Position numbers and translations under genes: made by a program
The notes under the pieces: model-generated
The model's input: only the letters and a program-made list of their open reading frames with translations
The model's database searches: none
What the model was told of the DNA's origin: nothing
Shown here: one piece after another, positions 18,498-28,531 of the stretch
Layout: every line of letters starts with the position of its first letter
Numbering within the stretch: position 1 is the first letter of the stretch
Source of the DNA: Chryseobacterium glaciei
Lineage (GTDB): Bacteria > Bacteroidota > Bacteroidia > Flavobacteriales > Weeksellaceae
Assembly (NCBI RefSeq): GCF_001648155.1
Contig: NZ_CP015199.1
Span: forward strand, 2,056,501 to 2,120,500
DNA: 64,000 bases
Reading direction: 5' to 3'

Positions 18498-19241
18498 TTA
18501 TGTTAGCATTCCGCCATCAACATTCAGAACCTGACCTGTAACGTAAGCAGACATCTCGCTTCCGAAGAATACACAAGCATTTGCAATATCTTCAGGCTGT
18601 CCTCCTCTCTTCAAAGGAATTCCTTCTCTCCAAGCCTGAACTACTTTTTCGTCTAAAGCACCCGTCATTTCAGTTTCAATGAAACCTGGAGCAACAGCGT
18701 TACAACGGATATTTCTTGAACCCAATTCAAGGGCAACAGATTTTGTAAATCCGATAACTCCCGCCTTAGATGCCGCGTAATTTGCCTGTCCGGCATTTCC
18801 TTTTACTCCCACTACAGAAGTCATATTGATGATAGATCCTGATTTTGCCTTCATCATAGGCTTGATAACCGCCTTTGTAAGGTTGAATACTGAATCTAAA
18901 TTTACCTTAATAATTGTGTCCCAATCGTCTTTAGACATTCTCATTAAAAGATTATCTCTTGTAATCCCTGCATTGTTGATCAAAATATCGATTTGACCAA
19001 ACTCAGTCATTACTTCATCTACTAATTTTTGAGCCGCATCGTAGTCTGATGCATCAGATTGGTAACCTTTAATTTGAGTTACAGAACTTAAAGTCGCTTC
19101 TAATTCCTTTGCTTTATCTACAGAACCAGCGTAAGTGAATGCTACTTTTGCCCCCTGTTGAGCAAACATTTCTGCAATTCCTTTTCCGATTCCTCTTGTA
19201 GCTCCGGTAATAAGTGCTACTTTTCCTTCTAATAGTTTCAT
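18498..19241 (-). CDS. fabG: 3-oxoacyl-[acyl-carrier-protein] reductase
   Basis: A 247-residue short-chain dehydrogenase of fatty-acid elongation that reduces 3-oxoacyl-ACP with NADPH. Shows the cofactor loop GATRGIGKGIA (residues ~12-22), NNAG near residue 87, catalytic Ser in NMTSVVG, YAASK with Tyr and Lys, and the FabG end VTGQVLNVDGGM. IRCNAVAPGFIETEMT is also typical. Length matches FabG. The acyl carrier protein and other fab genes are not adjacent. Confidence 0.95.
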   Translation of the reverse strand: MKLLEGKVALITGATRGIGKGIAEMFAQQGAKVAFTYAGSVDKAKELEATLSSVTQIKGYQSDASDYDAAQKLVDEVMTEFGQIDILINNAGITRDNLLMRMSKDDWDTIIKVNLDSVFNLTKAVIKPMMKAKSGSIINMTSVVGVKGNAGQANYAASKAGVIGFTKSVALELGSRNIRCNAVAPGFIETEMTGALDEKVVQAWREGIPLKRGGQPEDIANACVFFGSEMSAYVTGQVLNVDGGMLT

Positions 19242-19419
19242 ATTTCTGACAATTATTTTTCCTTTAATGAATTAGCTTATTGTGTTTTGGCTAATTTAAT
19301 ATATTTAATTTTATCGAAATTAAATGGTGCGCAAAGATATTATAATTTGTTATTTAATGCATTTTAAACCATTATTTTAATAAAATTTTATGAATGTTTT
19401 TTGTCATATGAAAATATCG

Positions 19420-20895
19420 TTAAAATAAGACTTTGTTTTCCGAAGACGTAAAATCTATAAATTCCGATTCCTTCCCTTTTGTAAGCTTAATTTTCTTTCT
19501 GTCTACCGAATACTTATCGTAAACAACGTCTTTTAAAGGCTCATTTTTAAGATTCGTAACGCCAAATTTATTTCCTTTTTGTACGACAACTTCATCTCCT
19601 GAAAAAAACGTGAAAATATCGTCATATACAAATGGTATGATTTCATTTCCCGCTTCATCAAGCATTCCGTAAAGGTTTTCTTTATTTTTGCAGATAATCG
19701 CCGGATAAAACTGAAATGGTTTTATGGAAGTGATATTTTTAAGCTCTGTGTAAGATTTATCTTTTGGTAAAAATTTATAAAAAGTATCTTCTTTTTTTAC
19801 AATTAAATTATCAAAAAAAACTTTTTCTATTTGATAACCATCGTCTAAAACGCTGTTTAAGTTTTTATCTAAAAGTTTCTCTTCCCCATCTTTACTTACA
19901 TAGAGATAATTTTCATCTTTAATTTTGAAAGCTTCAACAACATCATATTCTTTGGGAAAAATGATTTCTCCATTGGTTTTAAGAACAGCTATTTTAGGAT
20001 TTTTGTCATCTTTTAAAGACTTGAACATTCCATTAAATAAATGGTTTACATAATGAAAATCAGTAGGATAAACCTTCTTTTCTGCTTTAGAAAAAATGCT
20101 TACGTTATTATCGTGTATCAAATAAATATATTCCCTTCCTACAAAAGCCTGTTCGTAGATTTCATCAGCCAAAACATTTTCATTTTCATCTACAATTCCG
20201 TATTTATTTTTGATGACGTTTTTTGTAATTAAGAAAGGAAAACCGTTGATATCTTCAATATAATGATCTGAAAACGTGGTTACTGTTTTTCCATTATTAT
20301 CCAGAACCTCACCACTTCTTGCACCTGTCGTGAGGTATACTTTTCCTTTATAAAAGCGAAGATTTTCTTTAAATTCTCTGTCAGAAACCTGCTGACCGTC
20401 AAAATCATAGATAAACCAACCACCATCTTTTTTTACAAAGAATCTGTTTTCGCTGGCAAATTGTATTTCATCATAAAAAGGGATGATCTGTTTGCCGTTG
20501 TAATCATACACACAGTCTTTTCCGTCTTTGGAATAGATCATTCTGTCCTTATTTTCCCAAGTTCTGAACTTGAAATTATCAAGAGCAATCAATTGATCAC
20601 CTTTTGCATCAATTAAAGCTGTCTTTCCTTTAGAAATGGCATCTTTAGTCTTTAAAATGAATCTGTTCTTAGATAAACGCGAGATTTCACTTTTAAAAGG
20701 ATAATCAAAAGAAATAGAGCCCGACGAATCTACAATCCCGGATTTTCCGGTTTGCGGATCGGAAATTATTCCGTAGCCTTTGGTGTAAAAGCGGACGTCT
20801 TTTCCTAGCTCTTTAGACAATAAGATCTGCTTGTACTGATCGGTCTGCTGTGCCATACAAACCGATGAAAACAATATTAAAATTAGCTTTTTCAA
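19420..20895 (-). CDS. secreted WG-repeat protein
   Basis: A 491-residue protein with a short signal peptide (MKKLILILFSSVCMAQ). Repeats of WG/KWG type run through it: YGIISDPQTGKSGIVDSSG, YGIVDENENVLADEIYEQ, YGMLDEAGNEIIPFVYDDI, FGVTNLKNEPLKDVVYDKY, plus DYNGKQIIPFYDEIQ. Such repeats are thought to form beta-propeller-like or stacked structures. Role unknown; probably periplasmic or surface. It starts immediately after the rsmI stop, so the two are probably co-transcribed. Confidence 0.85.
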   Translation of the reverse strand: MKKLILILFSSVCMAQQTDQYKQILLSKELGKDVRFYTKGYGIISDPQTGKSGIVDSSGSISFDYPFKSEISRLSKNRFILKTKDAISKGKTALIDAKGDQLIALDNFKFRTWENKDRMIYSKDGKDCVYDYNGKQIIPFYDEIQFASENRFFVKKDGGWFIYDFDGQQVSDREFKENLRFYKGKVYLTTGARSGEVLDNNGKTVTTFSDHYIEDINGFPFLITKNVIKNKYGIVDENENVLADEIYEQAFVGREYIYLIHDNNVSIFSKAEKKVYPTDFHYVNHLFNGMFKSLKDDKNPKIAVLKTNGEIIFPKEYDVVEAFKIKDENYLYVSKDGEEKLLDKNLNSVLDDGYQIEKVFFDNLIVKKEDTFYKFLPKDKSYTELKNITSIKPFQFYPAIICKNKENLYGMLDEAGNEIIPFVYDDIFTFFSGDEVVVQKGNKFGVTNLKNEPLKDVVYDKYSVDRKKIKLTKGKESEFIDFTSSENKVLF

Positions 20896-21570
20896 TTAAA
20901 TAGAATTATTGACAATAAGAACGATCTCTCCTTTTAAAGTTTTGCTTTTGGAGAATTCAATTAACTCATTAATTGTCCCACGTTTAGTTTCTTCGAATTT
21001 CTTTGAGATTTCACGGCTTAAACTTGCTTTCGTGTTTTCTCCAAAGAACTCTTTTATCTGTTCAAGTGTTGTATTTATTTTGTGTGGACTTTCGTATAAA
21101 ACGATTGTCTTTTTCTCTTCTGCAAGTTGTTTAAGCTTGGTTTGTCTTCCCTTTTTCTGAGGAAGAAATCCAGCAAATAAAAACTCGTTATTCGGAAGTC
21201 CGGAAACCACCAAAGCCGGAACAAAAGCTGTTGCTCCGGGCAGACAAATCATCTCAATGTTATTGTCTGATCCTGCTTTGCTTAATAAATAACCAGGATC
21301 TGAAATTCCGGGAGTTCCTGCATCGGTAATAATGGCGATATTCTGGCCGCTTTTAAGGTCATTAATTACCTTTTCCGTTGCCTGATGCTCATTATGTAAG
21401 TGATACGATTTTAAAGGTTTAGAGATTTCGTAATGCTTCAAAAGAATTCCGGAAGTTCTCGTGTCTTCACATAAAATATAATCTACCTCTTTCAGTACTT
21501 TTACTGCCCTGAAAGTCATGTCTTCTAAGTTCCCGACGGGTGTGGGAACAAAATAAAGGATTCCGCTCAA
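20896..21570 (-). CDS. rsmI: 16S rRNA (cytidine(1402)-2'-O)-methyltransferase
   Basis: A 224-residue SAM-dependent enzyme that 2'-O-methylates C1402 in the 16S decoding centre. Visible family motifs: LYFVPTPVGNLEDMTFRAV, CEDTRTSGILLKHY, YHLHNEH, IITDAGTPGISDPGYLL, and FLPQKKGR. It fits the short Bacteroidota form without the longer C-terminal extension of E. coli RsmI (286 residues). The start is 8 bases after the acidic repeat gene. Confidence 0.95.
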   Translation of the reverse strand: MSGILYFVPTPVGNLEDMTFRAVKVLKEVDYILCEDTRTSGILLKHYEISKPLKSYHLHNEHQATEKVINDLKSGQNIAIITDAGTPGISDPGYLLSKAGSDNNIEMICLPGATAFVPALVVSGLPNNEFLFAGFLPQKKGRQTKLKQLAEEKKTIVLYESPHKINTTLEQIKEFFGENTKASLSREISKKFEETKRGTINELIEFSKSKTLKGEIVLIVNNSI

Positions 21571-21578
21571 AATTTAGT

Positions 21579-23132
21579 TTATAAAAATTTATTTTCTACC
21601 AATATCCACAGTCTTTGTGCATATTCATCTACCTTGCTCCATTTTCTGTCGTAGTAAAGATCGCTCAGATATTCTTTTGCTTCTTCTAATGTTCTGAAAC
21701 TGTTGAGTACTCCAACAACATCATTCAAATCAGACTGGCTTCCTCCGAATAATGTTTTTGTGAAAGCAATTCTGTCGTTTAGATCTAATTTAAACTCAGG
21801 TTTTGCCTTTTGTGCTTCCATTAAATTGGTCGGAATATTTGTCTTCAGGATGCTTCCTGTATCTTCTTTTACAACCGGAATTGGTTTTTCCAAAGGATTT
21901 TCTACCTGCAAATGGTCATCATCAAATAAAGACTGAACAGCCTTTAATCCTTTAATATTCGCCAATCTTATCTTTTTTTCCTGATTGTAAGCCTCTAAGT
22001 TTTCAAAACTTTCGTCAGAAGCTAGTTTTTCTTTTTCAAATTCAGGAAGTGGCTTGTCTATATTTGTGATCTTTCTTCTGTCAATTTCTTCTGCGATTAC
22101 ATCTTGCTCATATTTTTCTTCATTTTGAGCATCATTTTTTATTTCGCTGAGAATATTTTCAACATTGGACGTTTCATTTACCATTTCTCCCTGTCCGATA
22201 GTTGCGTTTGAAGTAATGAATTGCTCTTCACTTTCTTCAATCAGCATTTCATCGTCTTCTAAGTCTTCCCTTCCGAAAATATTTGGGATAATTTCAACTT
22301 TTTCTTCTTTTTTAGATTCAAAACTATCTTGAATCTTCTCTTCTTCATCAAAATTATTCAATTCATTTCCTCGATTGTCGGAAATTTCATTTTCAAATTC
22401 ATCAATTTCGTTCAATTGATTATTAAAAATAACTTCCTCTTCCGTAATGGTCTGACTGAATATTTCTTCATTAATATCTTCATCCGTTTCAGGTTCTGCA
22501 TCGGCAAGAATTCTTTCTTCATCAATGAAACTTAAAATATTCCCCTGATAATCGGAAGGTTGCTCTTCATCAATTTCATTTAACTGATGATTAAAAATTA
22601 TTTCCTCTTTCGTTAAATCTGGGTCAATACAATTTTCTTCATTATTCGGTTCAGTATTTTCTTCAACAAGATTTACAATATTTTCGTGATATTCATTTTC
22701 AGCAATTTCATTCAGCTGATTATTGAAAATTGCTTCTTCCTCAGCCTCTTGAGCTTGAATATTTCCTGTCTCAACAGGACTTACAGCGTTTTCGTTGTAG
22801 GAAGATTCATGATCATTTTCGTCAATTTCATTAAATTCATTATTAAAAATAGCTTCCTCTTCTGTAACGTCATTATTTGACTCCTGGGACTCAAAATTTT
22901 GATTAACGAAAGAAATATTTTGTTGATTTTCTGAATTTTGAACAGAATTATCGGTAATAAAATACTCGATATTCTTTTCCAACAACCGTAAAAACGATAT
23001 CCTGTTCGCAAGCTCATCTACAAGATCTTGCTTGGAAAGTAGTTCGTCCACATTGTTGATTTTCTCCAAAATATCAATGATATTCTTGGATTCAAAAAAA
23101 ATCTTTTCCTTTAAATCTTGGATGTTCTGCAT
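21579..23132 (-). CDS. acidic repeat protein with conserved C-terminal helix domain
   Basis: A 517-residue cytoplasmic-looking protein. Residues 1-60 are helical (LKEKIFFESKNIIDILEKINNVDELL). Residues ~85-270 hold four imperfect copies of a unit with core EEAIFNNQLNEIDE, each followed by an Asn/Glu-rich stretch. The last ~75 residues (LDLNDRIAFTKTLFGG to YAQRLWILVENKFL) are less acidic and look like the conserved functional part: they are predicted helical and end in a DLYYDRKWSKVDEYAQRLW segment. Function unknown. It precedes rsmI in the same direction. Confidence 0.8.
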   Translation of the reverse strand: MQNIQDLKEKIFFESKNIIDILEKINNVDELLSKQDLVDELANRISFLRLLEKNIEYFITDNSVQNSENQQNISFVNQNFESQESNNDVTEEEAIFNNEFNEIDENDHESSYNENAVSPVETGNIQAQEAEEEAIFNNQLNEIAENEYHENIVNLVEENTEPNNEENCIDPDLTKEEIIFNHQLNEIDEEQPSDYQGNILSFIDEERILADAEPETDEDINEEIFSQTITEEEVIFNNQLNEIDEFENEISDNRGNELNNFDEEEKIQDSFESKKEEKVEIIPNIFGREDLEDDEMLIEESEEQFITSNATIGQGEMVNETSNVENILSEIKNDAQNEEKYEQDVIAEEIDRRKITNIDKPLPEFEKEKLASDESFENLEAYNQEKKIRLANIKGLKAVQSLFDDDHLQVENPLEKPIPVVKEDTGSILKTNIPTNLMEAQKAKPEFKLDLNDRIAFTKTLFGGSQSDLNDVVGVLNSFRTLEEAKEYLSDLYYDRKWSKVDEYAQRLWILVENKFL

Positions 23133-23192
23133 ATGAGAATCTTGTTAAAATTGCTTACTTTTGATCTTAAAAATATACGGCTAATTTAACAA

Positions 23193-23780
23193 ATGTTTTT
23201 AGAAAATACAATTAATCATTCCAAACAAAGTGGTTGGATGGAAGTTATTTGTGGCTCAATGTTTTCCGGAAAAACCGAAGAGTTGATCCGGAGACTCAGA
23301 AGAGCTGAAATGGCGGGGCAAAATGTGGAGATTTTTAAACCAAAAACGGATACCAGATATTCTGATGAGGACGTTGTTTCTCATAATCAGAATAAAATTC
23401 GCAGTACCGCAGTGGAAAGTCCTAGTGAGATTCTCTTATTAGGGTCAAATTGTGATGTTGTAGGAATTGATGAAGCACAATTTTTTGATGAAAGCATCGT
23501 AGAAATAGCTAATCAATTGGCAAACAGCGGAATACGAGTTGTAATCGCAGGCTTGGATATGGACTTTTTAGGACGTCCTTTCGGGCCGATGCCTAATTTG
23601 ATGGCCACCGCAGAATACGTGACGAAAGTGCATGCTATTTGCAAGAGAACGGGTAATCTTGCCAATTATTCCATGAGAATTTCTCAGGGTAATAACCTTG
23701 TGGAGCTCGGTGAAACAGAAAGTTATGAAGCAGTAAGCCGTCGTGTTTTTATTGAAGAAGTACTTTCTAAGAAAAAATAA
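23193..23780 (+). CDS. tdk: thymidine kinase, type II
   Basis: A 195-residue salvage enzyme that phosphorylates thymidine with ATP. P-loop GSMFSGKTEELIRR at residues ~22-35, VVGIDEAQFFDE (Walker B, catalytic Glu), VVIAGLDMDFLGRPFGPMPNL and NLANYSMR of the lasso. Of the four Cys that bind structural zinc in many type II enzymes only the one in HAICKRTG remains, so this one probably lacks zinc. It is divergent from the acidic repeat gene (60-base gap). Confidence 0.94.
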   Translation: MFLENTINHSKQSGWMEVICGSMFSGKTEELIRRLRRAEMAGQNVEIFKPKTDTRYSDEDVVSHNQNKIRSTAVESPSEILLLGSNCDVVGIDEAQFFDESIVEIANQLANSGIRVVIAGLDMDFLGRPFGPMPNLMATAEYVTKVHAICKRTGNLANYSMRISQGNNLVELGETESYEAVSRRVFIEEVLSKKK

Positions 23781-23920
23781 GATTAAATTTAAGTCTAAAT
23801 TTATTTTAGATTTAATGAAAAAAATATTTTGTTTAAATGGAATGACGAAAAATTTTATCCAATCATCCAATTAATCAATAAAAAACAACCAACACAAAAT
23901 ATAAAGCAGAAGGGGCACCA

Positions 23921-26368
23921 ATGAATTATACAGTACAACAAATTGCAGAAATCACCAATTCACAGATTATTGGAGATGAAAATTTAATTGTCAAAACGAT
24001 AGCTTTTGACAGCAGGATCATTTATTCAACAAAAAATGCCGCCTTTATTGCAATTAATACTCAAAAAAATTCAGGGGAAAAGTTTATTGAAGCTGCTATT
24101 GACAGAGGAATTACGATCATAATTTCTGAACATCAATTTCCGCAGTTTGAAAATGTAACGTGGATTATCGTAGAGAATTCTATTGATTTTCTTCAAAAAT
24201 TAGCAAAATATCATTTCGAAAATACCACCTTACAATCTATTGGAATTACGGGAAGCAACGGGAAAACTATTTTAAAAGAATGGTTGTACCAATGTCTGTG
24301 GAATGAATTCCCGACTGTGAAAAGTCCTAAAAGTTTTAATTCTCAAATCGGGCTTCCGCTTTCTTTGCTTCAAATCAACGAGTCTCACAAATTGGGAATT
24401 TTTGAAGTAGGAATTTCCAAGCCCAACGAAATGCAGAAACTGGAAAATATTTTCCATCCGCAAATTGGTTTGCTTACCCATATCGGAACTGCCCACGCAG
24501 CCAATTTTGAATCTGAGGAAGAATTAATTGATGAAAAAATTAAGCTTTTTAAAGATTCCAAAACCGTTATTTACAATGGCGATAATGAATTGGTAGACAA
24601 AAAAATAAAAGCATTATATTCAAGTAAAAAATTAATATCCTACGGCTTTAAAGGTCACAATCATGTTTTCATTAAGAATAATATTTCTAAAGACGAAAAT
24701 ATTGTTGTAGAATATTTTGGTGAGGAAATAAGTTTTCCGGCCAATCAAAGAGACGAAGCAACTTTAACGAATGCTTTGGCGCTGATTACAGTTCTTAAAG
24801 AGCTAGGCATCGAAAATCAAAAGATCGTCGAAAAAATCAACGCTTTAAAGGCCGTAGAAATGCGACTTGAAGCGATTGAAGGAATTAAAAATAATATTGT
24901 TATCAATGATTCTTTCAACCTAGATCTTGATTCTCTGAAAACTGCTTTACAATTTTTAAATGAGTACAATAAAACTAAAAAATCTTTGGTTTTAACGGAT
25001 ATTGTAGGTGTAAATTCTAATTCTCAGGAATTGTATGAAGAAGTTTCAGAGCTTGTGAATGAACAAAAATTTGACTCTGTTTTCCTGATAGGAGATGAAA
25101 TATCAAAGTTTAGTGATTTATTTAAATCTAAAACTTCTACTTTTATTAATACTCAGGAATTAATTGACAGCAAACATCTTACAGAACTAGAAAATCAGAT
25201 CATTTTATTAAAAGGAGCAAGAAAATTTGAGATCGAAAAATTGAAAGATCTTCTTGAACTCAGAAAACACGATACTGTTTTAGAAGTAAATTTAAATGCT
25301 ATTCTTCACAACATTAATTACCATAAATCTTTACTAAAACCAGAAACCAAAATGATGGCAATGGTAAAGGCAAACTCTTATGGATTAGGAAGTTATGAAA
25401 TTTCAGAGTTTTTGCAACATCATCATATTGATTATCTTGGTGTAGCTTATGCCGATGAAGGTGTTGAGCTTCGTAAAAAGGGAATTACCACTCCTATCGT
25501 TGTTATGAATCCTGAGCAACACAGTTATGATGCGATTATTGAATATAATTTAGAGCCGGAAATTTATAGTTTCAGGGTTTTGGATTTGTTTTATGAAGCA
25601 GTTCAGAAATCTGGTTACGATAAAAAATTTCCAATTCATATTAAATTAGAAACAGGAATGCATCGACTTGGCTTTAAAGATTTTGAATTGGATCAATTAA
25701 GCGAAACTTTAAATGAAAGAAACTTGAAAGTTCAAAGTATTTTCAGTCATTTATCGTCTTCAGATGTACCGGAGGAGAAGGAATTTACTTTAAAACAATT
25801 GGAAGTTTTTGAAAAAAATTCAAGTTATTTTATTGAAAAATTAGGATATTCGCCTCTTAGACATATTTTAAATTCTTCAGGAATAACAAGTTATACCAAT
25901 CATCAATACAATATGGTGAGAATTGGAATAGGAATGCTAGGAGAATCACCAAATAGTGAAATACAGAAACAGTTACAGTCTGTTGTAAGTTTTAAAACGG
26001 TTATCTCTCAAATTTCTCTGGTAGAAAACGGAGAATCAGTAGGTTACAGTAGAAGATATAAAACAGACCATTTAACGAAAATTGCCACAATTCCTGTAGG
26101 ATATGCAGACGGAATTCCAAGATTAATCGGCAACCAAATAGGAAAAGTAGGGATCAACAAAACATTAGCTCCAATCGTAGGAAGCATTTGCATGGATATG
26201 ATGATGCTGAATGTAGACAATATTCCCAATGTAAAGGAAGGCGACACTGTAACGGTCTTCAACTCAAAACCAAGTTTAAAAGAATTTGCAGCATATTGCA
26301 AAACCATCACATACGAAGTATTAACCTCTATTTCGCCCCGGGTGAAACGGATTTATATAAAAGATTAA
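23921..26368 (+). CDS. murF-alr: bifunctional MurF ligase / alanine racemase
   Basis: An 815-residue fusion known in Bacteroidota. The N-terminal ~440 residues form MurF, which adds D-Ala-D-Ala to the UDP-MurNAc-tripeptide: ATP loop GITGSNGKTILKEWL, KSFNSQIGLPLS and the HIGTAHAANFES segment. The C-terminal ~370 residues form a PLP alanine racemase: MVKANSYGLG holds the PLP Lys, VGYSRRYK the catalytic Tyr, plus MHRLGF and GSICMDMMML. It thus makes D-Ala and uses its dipeptide in one polypeptide. Only 2 bases separate it from the patatin gene. Confidence 0.96.
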   Translation: MNYTVQQIAEITNSQIIGDENLIVKTIAFDSRIIYSTKNAAFIAINTQKNSGEKFIEAAIDRGITIIISEHQFPQFENVTWIIVENSIDFLQKLAKYHFENTTLQSIGITGSNGKTILKEWLYQCLWNEFPTVKSPKSFNSQIGLPLSLLQINESHKLGIFEVGISKPNEMQKLENIFHPQIGLLTHIGTAHAANFESEEELIDEKIKLFKDSKTVIYNGDNELVDKKIKALYSSKKLISYGFKGHNHVFIKNNISKDENIVVEYFGEEISFPANQRDEATLTNALALITVLKELGIENQKIVEKINALKAVEMRLEAIEGIKNNIVINDSFNLDLDSLKTALQFLNEYNKTKKSLVLTDIVGVNSNSQELYEEVSELVNEQKFDSVFLIGDEISKFSDLFKSKTSTFINTQELIDSKHLTELENQIILLKGARKFEIEKLKDLLELRKHDTVLEVNLNAILHNINYHKSLLKPETKMMAMVKANSYGLGSYEISEFLQHHHIDYLGVAYADEGVELRKKGITTPIVVMNPEQHSYDAIIEYNLEPEIYSFRVLDLFYEAVQKSGYDKKFPIHIKLETGMHRLGFKDFELDQLSETLNERNLKVQSIFSHLSSSDVPEEKEFTLKQLEVFEKNSSYFIEKLGYSPLRHILNSSGITSYTNHQYNMVRIGIGMLGESPNSEIQKQLQSVVSFKTVISQISLVENGESVGYSRRYKTDHLTKIATIPVGYADGIPRLIGNQIGKVGINKTLAPIVGSICMDMMMLNVDNIPNVKEGDTVTVFNSKPSLKEFAAYCKTITYEVLTSISPRVKRIYIKD

Positions 26369-26370
26369 TT

Positions 26371-28527
26371 ATGAGAAAACTCCTGATTCTCTTATTTGTA
26401 TTCCAATTACTTTTGATACAATCTCAGGTAAAAAAGAATTTAGTGATTCCTAAAAACCCAAGAATAGGACTTTCACTTGCTGGTGGCGGTGCCAAAGGTT
26501 TTTCTCATGTCGGGGTACTTAAAGTATTAGATTCTTTAGGAGTAAAAGTCGATTATATTGCCGGAACAAGTATGGGTGCAATTGTAGGAGGTTTGTACGC
26601 TTCAGGATATTCCGGAAAGGAAATTGAGAAAATTGTAATGGATACAGATTTCTACTCTCTAATCATGGATCCGAAATCCCGACAGGAAAGTACCTTCTTC
26701 AATAAATCCGTAGACAAATATCTTTTATCAATTCCTTTAAAAAACGGAAAAATTACACTACCCTCTTCCATCAGCTCTGGGCAGAAAAATGTTTATTTAC
26801 TGAAAGAGCTTTTCAAAAATGTTTCCACAATTGATGATTTTTCAAAACTTCCAATTCCTTTCATGTGCGTTGCTACAAACCTTGAAAGCGGAAATATGCA
26901 GATCTTCGAAAAAGGAGATTTGGTACAGTCAATCATGGCGAGTTCTGCATTTCCATCTTTAATGGATCCTGTAAAAATTGGTGACAGTATTTACATCGAC
27001 GGAGCCATGACGGTAAACTATCCTTCGAAGCCATTAAAGGACAAAGGAATCGATATCGTCATTGGTGTGGATCTTAACCAGGATCTATCGACAAGAGAGG
27101 ATTTAAACAGTATTATAGCGATCCTAAATCAGGTTATTGACATGAACATCCATAAAGATACCAAACGTCAATACAAATACACAGACATCAATATTAAGCC
27201 TAATCTAAAAGGCATGACGGCCACAAGCTACGACGAAAAGAAAAAAATTCTCGATAGTGGTTATGTAGAAGGTTTAAAATACACAGAAATATTAGACCAG
27301 CTTCCCAAGCGATCTTTCGACAGACTCCGCCAACGGGTGAATCCAATTTATTCTAATGTCTATAAAATTGACAGCATCGCTATAGACGGAGGAAGAATCT
27401 TCGGGAAAAATTATGTTTTAGGAAAAATGGGATTGCGTCTCCCCTCTCTTCAAACTTATGGAAGCATTAATAAAAAAATAGATAAGCTTGTAGCTACCAA
27501 TAATTATAAATTTATTAATTACGATATCATTTCGGAGAATGACGCAAGTTATCTCAAACTTTATGTAACGGAAGATGATGCCAGACACTTTGTAAAATTC
27601 GGTCTTCATTATGATGAAATTTTCAAAACAGGCTTACTTGTAAATTATTCTGCTAAACGTCTTCTCTTTAAAAATTCGAATCTTTCTCTCGATGTAGTCG
27701 TTGGTGATAAACCTAGATACTATTTAAACTACTTTATAGATAACGGATATATTCCAGGTTTCGGACTTTATTCTTCAGGAATGAGTTTTGATCTGAAAGA
27801 TGGAAATAATTATGGTATAGATAAATGGGAATGGTTCAGAAATGAAGCCTACATTCAATCTGTATGGAGAGATAAGTTTGCCATCGGAGGAGGTATTAGC
27901 CACGATTACTTCGATGCTGGAGCCAACGGTACAAATAAAAGAATAGGTCGATTTTTAAACCCTTACGTATTTCTAAAAAGCGATACCCAAAACGACAGAG
28001 ATTTCCCTACAAAAGGGATCTATATTGTAGCAGAAGGAAAGGTAATTGATTTAATGAAATCCGAAGTCGACAAAAGACTTGTTCAGATAAAAGCAGATAT
28101 CAGAATTAATATTCCACTTACAAAACAATTCTCCTATCGTTTAAATCTTTATGGTGGAGTTACACTTGGAGAAAATCTTCCTCAATTCTATCAATACAGA
28201 TTGGGAGGAATTTTCGAACAAAATATGGTTAACTTCAAAAGCTTTGGAGGTTTCTACTTTGCACAGCTTAATTCTAATAATGTTGTGTTGGTTTCAAATG
28301 ATCTTCAATTCAAATTTAACAAGAACTATTTTTTCAGCGGGAATTTTTCTTTCGCAAATCTTTCCGACGATATTAATTTTCAAGATGCCGTAAAACTTAA
28401 TTACAGTTCACTCGGAGTTTCCGCAGGATACAAATCTCCTTTCGGTCAGATAAGGCTTAATTTCAGCCACTCACTTAAAAATAATCAAAAAGGCATATTC
28501 AGTGTTATTTTAGGACACTGGTTTTAA
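26371..28527 (+). CDS. patatin-like phospholipase with outer-membrane beta barrel (type Vd-like)
   Basis: A 718-residue protein. I start at MRKLLILLFVFQLLLIQSQ, a signal peptide; the frame is open upstream inside alr but without family features. The patatin domain (about 30-240) has the oxyanion loop AGGGAKGFSHVG, nucleophile elbow GTSMGAIVGG and the Asp in DGAMTVNYP. A POTRA-like segment (~330-400) and a barrel (~410-718) ending in aromatic HWF follow. This architecture is that of type Vd autotransporters such as PlpD. Catalytic residues are intact. Lipid substrate unknown. Confidence 0.9.
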   Translation: MRKLLILLFVFQLLLIQSQVKKNLVIPKNPRIGLSLAGGGAKGFSHVGVLKVLDSLGVKVDYIAGTSMGAIVGGLYASGYSGKEIEKIVMDTDFYSLIMDPKSRQESTFFNKSVDKYLLSIPLKNGKITLPSSISSGQKNVYLLKELFKNVSTIDDFSKLPIPFMCVATNLESGNMQIFEKGDLVQSIMASSAFPSLMDPVKIGDSIYIDGAMTVNYPSKPLKDKGIDIVIGVDLNQDLSTREDLNSIIAILNQVIDMNIHKDTKRQYKYTDINIKPNLKGMTATSYDEKKKILDSGYVEGLKYTEILDQLPKRSFDRLRQRVNPIYSNVYKIDSIAIDGGRIFGKNYVLGKMGLRLPSLQTYGSINKKIDKLVATNNYKFINYDIISENDASYLKLYVTEDDARHFVKFGLHYDEIFKTGLLVNYSAKRLLFKNSNLSLDVVVGDKPRYYLNYFIDNGYIPGFGLYSSGMSFDLKDGNNYGIDKWEWFRNEAYIQSVWRDKFAIGGGISHDYFDAGANGTNKRIGRFLNPYVFLKSDTQNDRDFPTKGIYIVAEGKVIDLMKSEVDKRLVQIKADIRINIPLTKQFSYRLNLYGGVTLGENLPQFYQYRLGGIFEQNMVNFKSFGGFYFAQLNSNNVVLVSNDLQFKFNKNYFFSGNFSFANLSDDINFQDAVKLNYSSLGVSAGYKSPFGQIRLNFSHSLKNNQKGIFSVILGHWF

Positions 28528-28531
28528 AACA

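Noticed and set aside
26188..26370. 61-residue extension before the patatin protein
   Set aside because: It overlaps the alr 3' end in another frame, and the signal peptide at 26371 explains export.
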